NCBI GenBank assembly: GCA_001931875.2
Contig: MSJH02000008.1
Coordinates: forward strand, 1 to 24,403
DNA from: Byssochlamys sp. IMV 00236
Lineage: Eukaryota; Ascomycota; Eurotiomycetes; Eurotiales; Thermoascaceae
Reading direction: 5' to 3'
Length of the DNA stretch: 24,403 nucleotides
Below, piece after piece: positions 1 to 9,115 of the stretch. The notes below the pieces were generated by a model. That model was not told the DNA's origin, searched no databases, and saw nothing but the letters and a program-made list of their open reading frames with translations. How positions within the stretch are numbered: position 1 is the first letter of the stretch; each line of letters starts with the position of its first letter. Position numbers and translations under genes: made by a program.

Positions 1-1268
1 TGTAGCTCCAAAAGGTATATGTCCAGGCTTTCACGAGTAACGTCAATAAATACACTCTCTGTTGCTTGATTCCAATGCTTCTTTCATATAAAACTACGGC
101 ATTACTTACACTTACCACTCTTAGCTTAGTTAAGAGAGCTCTTATTTTTCTCTTCAGGGTACTTTATAAAAGAGAAGCTGAATTGGGTTATAACTAAAAA
201 CTACAGGATAGTCATTTTGCAAGGGTAAACTTTTCAATAGTATGGCTACTGTCTTGAAAAGCTCCATTTACTAAATGAAAAGCCCTCGATATTATATATA
301 AACGGAGACCTATCAGTTTATAGTCGGTTATATTTTAGTTCATTTACTGCTTCTTTCAGTGTAACTGGCTGTCATTAAACTTGGATTTAATACTATAGAC
401 TTGTATCTTGAAGAATATTGTTTTGTAAGATTATCTGTATTTACGTGGCATAATAACAGTAAATACATACAGGTTATTTGAAGACAACATTTACCAATGC
501 TAGTGCTTTTTTAGACGAAATAGTAACATTGTCATGGGTAATAACTTCTAGATTACAAGTCTTTTGAAACACTAAGCGTTTGCATGGTTACACCATCATT
601 TAGGGTGCAAATGTTTCAAAGTATAATAATAACAATAAAGGTTACAAGTAAAACAGACTAAATCTTTTATTCACGCAACTTAAACCAAAACGAAAGAGTC
701 AAAGGCAGGCGCGTATGCTTATATCCCACAAGGATAGCGCGTCATTGGTTTTAATTATAAAATAGTAGTACATACACTTTTACAGCTTCAGATAAAGAGT
801 TTTCTCAAGCGTAGGGGTGTCAACAGAACACCCTGGGTTTGTTATAGATCATTCGATTTAGTATAGAATGAGCTGCTTGATATTCATGAATATACAATTT
901 TTTATAATTCAACCATTTGCCTTGATTAACTATTCAAACAAGCAATATCGCGTAACACTTACATAGACTGTCTTTCATAGAATAACACAATTCTTAACGC
1001 GCCTGCCTTCCTCCATCAGCTGCTATTAAGGTTTATGTTTGTTACATGCCTCGGTCTTCTTTAAGGTTATGGTATCCATGCAATACATTCCCATGCGAAT
1101 AAGTTACGTTATGTTTCGTGATCATAAACAAGGATATGACTGGAGCCTTGGTTAGTTGATCTAACCGAGTTTTTGATGAATACACCCATGTTTTTAGAAT
1201 ATAAAAAAGCGCGATCTATTCCCATATTCTTTATTTCTCTCTTTCTTTATCCTGCACAAGTTGAAAAT
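1..1268. other. Gene-poor AT-rich region upstream of the secreted protein gene
   Basis: No reading frame with coding character was seen on either strand. The only structure noticed is a GC-rich 13-bp inverted repeat with arms at 702-714 and 997-1009, and a short GGGTGT/ACACCC hairpin near 815-832. The stretch just before 1269 presumably holds the promoter of the small secreted protein, but I cannot point to a convincing TATA box. Confidence 0.5.
702..1009. repeat. 13-bp GC-rich inverted repeat pair about 280 bp apart
   Basis: The left arm at 702-714 reads AAGGCAGGCGCGT and the right arm at 997-1009 is its exact reverse complement. Both are GC-rich islands in AT-rich DNA. The arms could be degenerate terminal repeats of a small transposon, or two copies of a protein-binding site in opposite orientation (each contains a GCGCGT/ACGCGC core). 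No target-site duplication is visible beside the arms, so a MITE is not established. Confidence 0.35.
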
Positions 1269-1547
1269 ATGAAGGTTATCTCTGCTGTCCTCTTTGCTCT
1301 TGGCTCTTTTATGGTCAAATCTACTGTTGAAGGCTACCACTTAATGGACAACTACCCATCTCGTAACTGCCGCTCTGATATAATGGATGATGACAGGCCT
1401 CCAATCTGCTGGCGCGCTTGCTTTCCTAAAGAGCCCAGATGCCCTAGCGGCTGGGAGTCAGACAAACAGGGCCATTGCTGGACTTGTTGTTTTAAAGAAG
1501 ATGATGACTACGTTTCCATGAAGCCAAAAGTACATGTTACTCTTTAA
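1269..1547 (+). CDS. Small secreted cysteine-rich protein, 92 aa
   Basis: Single-exon gene for a 92-residue protein of unknown function. The chosen start gives a good signal peptide: Met-Lys, then a hydrophobic stretch (about residues 4-18) and a likely cleavage before Tyr23. The frame stays open upstream to an earlier ATG at 1176, but using it would bury the signal peptide behind a 31-residue tail. The mature part (about 70 aa) carries seven cysteines grouped in the C-terminal half, with a CWxxCF motif, a CPSGW motif and a terminal CWTCC motif, followed by an acidic EDDD stretch. This fits the broad class of fungal small secreted disulfide-rich proteins (effector-like or wall-associated), but I do not recognise the family. 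An AATAAA at 1616-1621 lies about 70 bp past the stop. Confidence 0.7.
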   Translation: MKVISAVLFALGSFMVKSTVEGYHLMDNYPSRNCRSDIMDDDRPPICWRACFPKEPRCPSGWESDKQGHCWTCCFKEDDDYVSMKPKVHVTL

Positions 1548-1615
1548 TATTAGAGTACACGCCCTTTCTTTCTATAACTATGCACAATTGTCTTTTTGTA
1601 TCTTTGTAACTTATC

Positions 1616-1621
1616 AATAAA
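1616..1621 (+). terminator. Polyadenylation signal AATAAA of the small secreted protein gene
   Basis: A perfect AATAAA hexamer sits about 70 bp after the stop codon of the cysteine-rich protein, in a T-rich 3' untranslated context (TTTTTGTATCTTTGTAAC just before it). The spacing is typical for a fungal 3' end. Confidence 0.55.
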
Positions 1622-2151
1622 GACAGATCGTCTACGTTTCATAATATACAACTCTTTACTTTTGTTCTTTTTTCTATGAAAATTTGAATGAAGTGTCATA
1701 AAAGTCGATAAACTGTCAAAAAAAAAAAAGCATATAGACCAAGATTTTATTTGATTTTATGCACTGCACCTTGCCTAATATAAGTACGTCTGCATTTACC
1801 AGATCATATCTTCCATAGAACCAGATCAAAGGGATTGTGCTCAAAAAAACTTTCCTGCTTCATCTAGATACTTGTTCAAGTCATAACTGCTGAGAAAACA
1901 CAACTTTGTTACTTTCCAAGATTAGAAGAGTATTTATAGGCATTGATCGCTTAATAGAATGATATATTGAAATGTTGTCAGAATAATCCTTTATGTAAAT
2001 ACCTATTTTTTTCTTTTTTTTCTTTGGGTGTTTATTTCTTCTTCTCAATTTATTTAACTTTTATCATGCGTCTGACTGTTGAAGTCTATGCTTTACTGTT
2101 ACCTCTATTCCTGTGATCACCCTTTACCAGAAAGGGAGCATAAGAGCAAAA
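1622..2151. other. Intergenic stretch without a recognisable gene
   Basis: AT-rich sequence with an A11 run near 1719-1729 and T-rich tracts near 2008-2030. A 16-codon frame starting ATGCGTCTGACTG at about 2067 is hydrophobic and resembles the beginning of a signal peptide, but it stops at once and I found no splice that extends it in frame. Confidence 0.4.
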
Positions 2152-2487
2152 ATGAACGATGGTAACTAAAGGTATTCGATAGCCATCATAAGTTATCATC
2201 CAGGTCTTATAGAATACATGATTCGCAACCGCCAGATAAACTCTGCTCATTCAGTTAAGGGTAAGTACAGACGGTTTATCACTAAATGATAATCCTGCTT
2301 AAAAGACATTACTATAGGTGATGTATCTGTCGGCTTTTGGAATAACGCCAATGGTAGAGCTCAAGCAAATTTAACCATAAGTGTTAAACAGATTACCACC
2401 AGAGAACATTCAATTATCAGCGATGATTGTGACGAAGAATCAAGAAAATATTTGTATATAGCCATTTTCTTAAAAACTGGGCGATAA
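2152..2487 (+). CDS. Possible small three-exon gene, 75 aa, unknown function
   Basis: Joining 2152-2161, 2213-2260 and 2318-2487 gives an uninterrupted 75-codon frame with consistent phases. The introns are GTAACT...TTATAG and GTAAGT...CTATAG, of 51 and 57 nt, like other introns in this window. The third exon reads as plausible protein (DVSVGFWNNANG early, DDCDEESRKYLY later) and ends at TAA. An in-frame stop just upstream limits the start, and exon 1 is only ten bases, which is weak. I do not recognise the product. It could be a genuine small gene, the tail of a decayed gene, or chance. Support is only the splice phases and the coding-like composition. Confidence 0.3.
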
Positions 2488-2552
2488 TGTGGTTTCTGAA
2501 GGCTGCTTCGAAGAAGACATTGTTGAATTACTTAATCATTATTTACAGAAAG

Positions 2553-2560
<8 letters not shown>

Positions 2561-2608
<48 letters not shown>
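2561..2608. repeat. Compound microsatellite (TACA/TA/TG)n
   Basis: A run of TACA units passes into about eleven TA dinucleotides and then about eight TG dinucleotides. The overlapping frame of about 70 codons on the plus strand is largely a translation of this repeat. Confidence 0.85.
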
Positions 2609-2710
2609 GTTGTCCATAGTATTAACTGTGTCATAGATCAAACTCGAAAAGTTATATTTCCAAACCACACAAGTAGTCTTTCTGGTAGACACTTAAAGCG
2701 CTAAAGAAGA

Positions 2711-2884
2711 ATGGGAGCTGCTGCTTATTTACAACAAAATTTGTATGGCTTACCAACTACAGCAACTTCTGACACTACTACTACTACTACTGCTGTTGCT
2801 GCTTCTACTGCTGCTGCCACTACCACCATTGATCCTAAGATCATGCACTTTGGATATTTGAGCATGTATTCGGGCCCTGCGTGA
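2711..2884 (+). other. Short threonine/alanine-rich open frame, 57 codons
   Basis: ATG at 2711 opens a 57-codon frame that begins MGAAAYLQQNLYGLP, runs through an imperfect Thr/Ala repeat encoded by ACT/GCT triplets, and ends SMYSGPA. It is too short and repetitive to call a gene. It may be an exon or the remnant of a low-complexity protein; no splice partner was found. Confidence 0.2.
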
Positions 2885-3396
2885 TATTTGCGCTTATGTA
2901 GTTGTAAAACAGTGAAGAGTCAATAGCTAACAATTACTATTTTATTACAAGTCTGAAAGAACCATTAAATGAGGGTACCATCTGAATATATACGAGGGGT
3001 GACGGCTACAAATGTCTGACGTGGTATATTAGCTAAGAATGAATAAATAGAGAATTAAGAGATGTGTGATCTATGTAAACATGACAACTTGCGCTTGGAA
3101 GAAATGATGTTATGGATACTAACGAAAACTGACTTGTGCAACTTCTGCTACTACTATTCCTGCTGCCAATCATACAATAAAGTACACAAAGTCAAATCCT
3201 GCTTTCTTTACTTGTATATTTTCAATATATACTTTTACTGTATAATATTATCATGTTTGATGGCCTCTATGTTCCTGCCATAACTTTTTATAGTTGCCAG
3301 TCTTGTCCTTTATATTTAGTCGTTGACATCCTCTTCTTTCTTTCTTTCTTTCTTCTGATTCTTTTGGCACAAAGATCACAATTTGCTTACACAACC
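2885..3396. other. Intergenic stretch upstream of the LINE relic
   Basis: No gene recognised. There is an AATAAA on the plus strand at 3176-3181 and a (CTTT)n-like pyrimidine tract near 3331-3352. Short frames here lack coding character. Confidence 0.4.
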
Positions 3397-3968
3397 ACGG
3401 CATCTGCCTTTGGCTCTCCCTCGTCCGCTACCTCTTCGACCTCAGTGCTAGCAAACTTTTTGGTCCCTAGCTATACCTCCCAAGGCATTCACGCCATGGT
3501 TTCGCCTGTTACATGGCCACATTCCTACGGCTGCTTTACAGCATGCCTGGAATCCCAGCGTGAACACCTCTCCATTGTGCAGATTCTGCCAACAAGACGC
3601 TGAAACACATCACCACCTCTTTGTAAGCTGCCCTCTCAAGCTTAACTTCTGGCCCTCCATTTTCGGGAAATATTCTCTGCTGGACAGGCTCCTTACTGCA
3701 AATGAAATATGGTCTGTGCTCATTTCTTTTGTCCCAATAGATGAGCAACCCATAGTCGATACGGACATTCTTTGTTTCTTTGGTGCGGCTATTGCAACAA
3801 TCTGGAAGTACCATTGGCGGTGCGTGATCGATGACATTCCGTGGTATACGACTGCAGTCGTCAATAGTTTTGAATTGGAACATAGTGGATTCCTGTCGTC
3901 ACTGCCTTTTGAACGGAAATTATCTTCCACTATAGAACTATAATTTATTTTTTCATACAAAAAAAAAA
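3397..3968 (+). mobile_element. 5'-truncated LINE (non-LTR retrotransposon) relic, RT C-terminal zinc-binding domain
   Basis: The frame ending at the TAA of 3941-3943 encodes the C-terminal end of a non-LTR reverse-transcriptase polyprotein. It contains FWSLAIPP, then TPWFRLLHGHIPTAAL, then a zinc-binding cluster CRFCQQDAETHHHLFVSCP matching the zf-RVT pattern (C-x2-C, ETxxH, C). The same frame upstream is broken by an in-frame TAG at 3449-3451, so the copy is not functional. The stop is followed by a short tail and an A-run at 3959-3968, as expected of a retrotransposed 3' end. No endonuclease or polymerase palm domain is present, so the insertion is heavily 5'-truncated. The exact 5' boundary and a target-site duplication were not found. 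Confidence 0.75.
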
Positions 3969-4203
3969 ATCAGTATATTTACAGAGTGATAATTATATTT
4001 GCCGCATGATAAACAAAATTGAGGGAATAGTGATTATGTAAATGCATTAAAAAAAAGGGAGGAAAGGAATAATATAAACATAGATGTAAGTGTGCATGAT
4101 TTTGTGAAAAGCCTAAGTATTGTATCATTTGAGCATCTGAAGGTGAGGGGGGCAAGTATTGTTTGTATGTGTATATAGAAGAGGGGTGTATATATGGGAC
4201 AGG

Positions 4204-7200
4204 TTAATTTAGATATGCTTCTTTCTGAGCTTTTGGTCGTCCTCTTTTACTAGATGCATTCATTTTCTTTCGAGGTCTTCTTTTCTCTTCTTCGTCTTCT
4301 TCATCGAATCCGTAAAATGTCTTTGCTCTTCGAGAACTTCTCGTATCTGAAGAGTACATCTTCCATTCTCCAATAAGCCCTTCCTTTATCGGTTCCTGTC
4401 CAATCCAGTCCAAGATATCTTTGGCCGTTTCACGATCTTGTGGTCGTGTTCTGAGGCATTTCAGCAACAACTGTCTACTAAGCTCTCCATGCACCTCTCC
4501 TTCTAATGCTCGCTGAATGCGATAATCATCTTGTGCAACGTAGCGTAGGCCCTGAAGGTCTGTATCCAAGATACCTCGCCATGGTTCCGTATCTGTAAAC
4601 ACCTTCCACATCATCACGCCAATTGAATACATATCCTCAGCTTGAGGATGTATTAACCAAGGAAGAACTTGGTTATCTGACCTTGTCTTTGGTAACGTTT
4701 GGATAGATCTGCAAGTATATGCTAAGTATACAGTAAACACTATTGCCCGCAGAACTTACCTATACATCCTGTATCCATGATCCGGCTTCCCTTTCACCCA
4801 AGGTAACGTTTCACACCAAGTATCCAACTCTTCTTTTGTCTCTGGTACAACATCTCCATCATACTCCCATTCCGCGCGTGGCACATCTACAAACCAATCA
4901 CGGACATCTTGTGGCTGGCAAAAGACAGCTTTACCGAAATCAATCAAGTAAAGGCATACTTTTTCGCTTCCATCTTCTAGATATTGACCATCGACTGGGT
5001 TGACCATAATATTAACTTCAGAAAGATCTCGATGCGCAAGTCCTGCTTCGTGTATGGTCTTCATGCAGACAAGCATCTGGTAAATAACGTCGTATTTTTG
5101 ATAAGCTGATAATCGATGATGTGAATGGACATGTGTGTACTGTTTGAGGGTTGTGTGATATCTAGTATATTATTTCTTAGAATTCCCTTCATTTTTTATT
5201 TTATCTTTGATTTACCTTTCCATGGATAAACCAGCGACATCCCCGTTATCATTATAGAGAACCTCTCGTACTTGTGCCATGTGCGGTAAATTTCTCAACT
5301 TCCTGATATCGTCCCCCAAAAACAGTTAGTATACACATATATACTCAAGCGCATATATGCACTTACATCAAACAAGCAACTTCTGTGATACGTTGATACA
5401 TTGTCATTTGTCTGAATGCTTGTACAACCGTATCTTGAAAAAAGTAAACACGCTTAAAGAATCCTTCAGAATTGGGTAGATGCCAGTTAATATGTCCATG
5501 CTCAGCAATATTCCTGATCAAGATGCCTTTACTAGCACACACTAACAAGAGAAAAATGTGAGTTTCATCTCTTGATCATCCCTCTTTTTAATTTACCACT
5601 AAACAGTCTCTGCCAAACATCGTGCGAAATTTCCTTTTTTCCAAACCGTTGTAGGTTAGACATCTCCTGAGGGTAATCATTAATGGTCGTTCTTGGGGTA
5701 ACAGCTCCGTTTGCCCTTTCATCATCCGATCCTTTATCAGCATCCATATCCTCCTCTTCCTGTGTCTTTCTTCTCATTCTTGCAAAAGGCTTTGTTGTCC
5801 TTTGCTTGCCCTCTGTTGGACGAGCAGCAGTAGGTGTGTCAACAGCAGGTGAAAGAGATGCCGAGTTGGGCGTGGTCACATCCAACGTCTCAGGCAATTC
5901 AGGCAATCCCAAGATCTGACGGACAACGCGTTTGAGTAGCTTCTTTGTGACCGATTGTCCCGTCTTATCATCTATGGCCATCTTGGAGGTTGCAAACATT
6001 CGCTTAAAGTAATCTCGTTCGATCGCCTCATTCACTTCAAACACAATCTGATTTACAACACGAAGTGGTCTGAGATGAATCCAGGCTTTAGGTGCAAAGT
6101 CTTCGGTGCATTCGTTGATTTGGTCAATGTCAAACAGGTCGCTTGCAGGGTAGGCGAGGATCATGTCTGTCTCGATACGAATCAGCTTACTTGACTTGAT
6201 ACGGGTTGACTTGGTGTTGTAAAAGATAGCCAGCACGCCCTGAGAGCGGATCTGGCGGAGCAAGGTTCTGTTTTTGGCAATGTAAAAGCGAGGTACCATC
6301 GAATGATTGCCTCGAGGATCAGCCTTCATACGCTCAACTGCCTGAAAGAAAGGACCATTGAGTTGAAGGTAGAGTAGTTTTTCATCGGTGAGACCTACGG
6401 GCTTTTGGCCCTTGGGTTCGAGCGGTGAGAGTGAAGATATGCTATAGACAGTACTATGTTCTGAGAACACTTGTTCGACAGGTGGGTATGAAAAATCGGA
6501 TTCCTCCGGAAGTGTGTCGGCCGGATCAAACTTGAAATCTTGTGAACTCACTGATGACTGTGACTTCCGGCTAGTTTGATTGCTACACGTATTGGTAAAT
6601 TTGCAAAATGCCTCCACGTTATTATGCTTACCTGATTTGTTTTTTAATGTCTACTACAATCCTGTTGAAAAGTCTTTCGAGATAATCTGCATGTTTGGGA
6701 ATCGTTCCTGTATTTCGGTGAAAAGCCCGTGCATTCTTCCAAATAAGTCGAATGTCTTTCTCGAATCGAGCAAACTTGGTGTACTTTCCTTTCCACACAT
6801 TTTCTTCAACTGTCTGCAAATCCATGGGATGCTTGATCTCTTGGTGATAGACAAAGGCAGAGGATGGCACAGGTTGAATGAATGGCCAGCAATCAGGCGT
6901 TGATAGAAGCATGTTGATAATAAATCGATAGAGTCGCAAAAATAGCCGTGTAACATTGTGCGGCGGTTCATATACAACTTGTGATAAATCAATAATATTG
7001 CTGGGTAAAGACGGACTCTGTCCCGAATTGGTATTTGTCTTGACTGCTGAGGGGGGTTGTTCGGTGAGTACTGTATGGATCACAATGTTTTTGGTGCGAA
7101 GACCTGCTACAATCAAACGCTGAAGGGCTACCAGATCACCATTAGAAATCTGTGATGCCAGCGTCTTGGACACATCTTTATCGCCTGAAGTCCCTAGCAC

Positions 7201-7987
7201 CATAGAGGTAATAACCAGCATGGCTGCAGCCGGTAGCACTTGCTGCGAATCTGTTGGCATTGGGCCGTCGATATCAACTACAGGTAACTCATCCACTCCA
7301 ATTTGAACACCCAATGCTCGAAGGGTGATCATTGTTAGTCTCCGTAAGTTGTAGACATCTAGATCAGGTTTCATTGGGTCCTTTGGATCATCATAGAATG
7401 ATGGATCTACCTCCTTGTGTTTGGTAATGTGAACACGCAGCTGCGGTCTAGGAGGGACTGGCTTTCTGACTGGTGTAGATGGTCCTGTGCCCATACGAAT
7501 ATATCCAGGTAGTATGGGTGCTGTTGATGGCATGGGTGGCGCAGAAATGGGGCTGCCGTTTGTCACTGGGGTCATCTTGGGCAATGTTGGTAAAGATGAT
7601 GTTAGCTGTCCAAAGAGCATGGCAGAAGGTAACACATTGGGTGGATGCATTGTCATAGGTGGAGTATTATTATAAGTGCTGGGTAGCGGTAATCGTACTG
7701 TGGTCAAAGTGGGTGTTGCTGATAAAGGAATTGGCATTGGTGAAGCAACGGGCACAGATCCACGATTGCTATGACTGTTCTGGAAAGTAGGGGCAATTGA
7801 AGCAGTAGGACCGGTTGTTGTCACAGCTGCGGGAGTCATGACTGTAGGAGTATTTGTGGGCATTGGTTGATTGCTTGTGTTCATATTATCCTGAATTGGT
7901 TTCTGAAGCTGAATGGGCGATGCGTTAAAATAGCTAGCACCAGGACGCTCCTGCTGCTGTTGTTGTTGTTGTTTTGGGGTTTGTTGC

Positions 7988-8022
<35 letters not shown>

Positions 8023-8609
8023 TTGCTGTTGCTGTTGTTGGTGCTGATGCTGTTGCGGGGATTGCTGTGGATGTTGCTGGTGTTGTTGAGGGATCATAGG
8101 TAATGATGGAGTGGATAGTAGTTTTGGTCTCATTGGCTGAGTTCCATCACTGCGGTCATCAAAGACGGGTGAACTGGGTTGTTTTCCTTGAAGGATGATT
8201 GAGTCTGAAGGTGAGGAAGTTGTTATGTCATTATCTTTTGTATCATTTAGTATTCTTTCTAATAATAGGTTATTTGATGAGCTCTCTTGGTTTGCTTCGT
8301 TTTGAATATCGGCTAAGCAAAAGGAAAAATAATAAATAAAGGTCCTTTGTCTCTCTTGTGTGTGTTTATAATACCTTGTTGCATTGCTAAGCTTTCACGA
8401 AACAGTTTATCTACCAAGTCGTCTTCATCAGGGAAATCAGAAGTTGAAGCTGACTGATTAAATTCATTAAAGGATTGAGAGGTGTCATTATCGTTTGCTG
8501 GTATTAAGGAATCTAAAGACTGAAGCTTCCACAACAACTGCATATTATCTACAAAATTATTCACTCCAACAGAAGAGTCGTTATTATCTCGTAAAGTCCA
8601 ATCTTCCAT
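4204..8609 (-). CDS. Bromodomain + FunK1-like kinase fusion protein with AT-hook-like tail, about 1356 aa
   Basis: Seven exons: 8609-8375, 8312-6632, 6582-5597, 5541-5367, 5302-5216, 5161-4760, 4708-4204. All six introns are GT-AG and keep phase. Order of parts: an acidic N-terminus; a polyQ/His/Pro-rich disordered region (antisense of about 7950-8100); Pro/Thr-rich linker; an unassigned conserved-looking block near residues 370-500; a bromodomain at about 531-635 (WPF shelf, YHQEIKHPMDLQTVEE); a linker; a kinase-like domain about 960-1290 with HRDLSEVN at 1098-1105 and DFG at 1129-1131; and a basic tail with KRGRPK (1343-1348), an AT-hook core. The kinase loop has Ser in place of the usual Lys, as in fungal FunK1 kinases. 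The architecture suggests a chromatin-bound regulator (inference). The exon 2/3 acceptor could instead be 6570, removing four residues. Two separate genes are unlikely: the kinase half has no ATG near its 5' end. Confidence 0.8.
7950..8065 (-). repeat. CAG/CAA polyglutamine-coding tract
   Basis: On the minus strand this is an interrupted run of CAG/CAA codons giving polyglutamine broken by TPK and by His/Pro residues near its N-terminal side. It lies in the disordered N-terminal part of the bromodomain-kinase gene. Mixing of CAG and CAA codons should slow expansion. The opposite strand gives a spurious polyleucine frame. Confidence 0.85.
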
Positions 8610-9115
8610 TGTTTTTTCTTATAAAAAGAGAGTAGATCGCTTGGTCTTTTTTTTTATACTTTTGATTAGTAAGAAAACAAGAATAGCTGCAACAATTTAA
8701 TGTTTTCTTGCTGTACGGAAATAAAAGGAAAGAGGGAAAAAAAGGATAAATTTTTTTGGTTTGGAAAAAAAAAAATTAAGGGAATAGCCTTTGGAATAAA
8801 AAAAAAAAAAAAAGGAATTATTATTGTTGTTGTTGTGTTGTTGTTCTTGTTGCAGAAACAAAGTGCAAAATCTGAGACGTGACGCAATCAATAATCAGAC
8901 AAGTTTTTAAAATCAGATAAAGTAACCTTACACGATACAATTGACAATAGCAAGAAGAGAGAACAAGGAGATGAAAGTATACAATGGCCTCTTCAAACAG
9001 GTGATCTCTTTCAAAAAAAAAAAACACCCCTGAAAAGACTGATTTCTTAATAAACTTATTTCTGTACCCTTTATTTAATTGTTTTGCTTTTCTTTTTTTC
9101 TTTTAATATTTTAAA
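8610..9115. promoter_or_regulatory. Divergent intergenic promoter region, 506 bp
   Basis: This spacer separates the start codons of two divergently transcribed genes, the bromodomain-kinase gene (minus) and the Sec7/PH gene (plus), so it must hold both promoters. It is rich in A and T runs (A9 near 8765, A15 near 8799-8813, A10 near 9014) and has a short GTT-rich tract at 8822-8850. Homopolymer A/T runs of this kind commonly exclude nucleosomes; that role here is inference. No specific factor site was recognised. Confidence 0.45.

Noticed and set aside
1173..1268. Upstream extension of the small secreted protein
   Set aside because: It begins at TTG or ATG 1176 and would hide the signal peptide; the ATG at 1269 explains a secreted product directly.
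2561..2608. Possible tandem array resembling a CRISPR or satellite
   Set aside because: The unit is one to four bases with no spacers; it is a simple microsatellite.
3253..3603. Plus-strand frame of 116 codons
   Set aside because: It overlaps the LINE relic in the wrong frame; the zf-RVT homology lies in the other frame.
5565..6617. A separate minus-strand gene starting at 6617, apart from the bromodomain gene
   Set aside because: The codon at 6617 is GTG, not ATG, and lies inside the predicted intron. The frame joins the bromodomain exon with correct phase through a GT-AG intron.
7867..8103. Leucine-rich plus-strand frame
   Set aside because: It is the antisense of the polyglutamine tract (CTG/TTG repeats) and has no other support.
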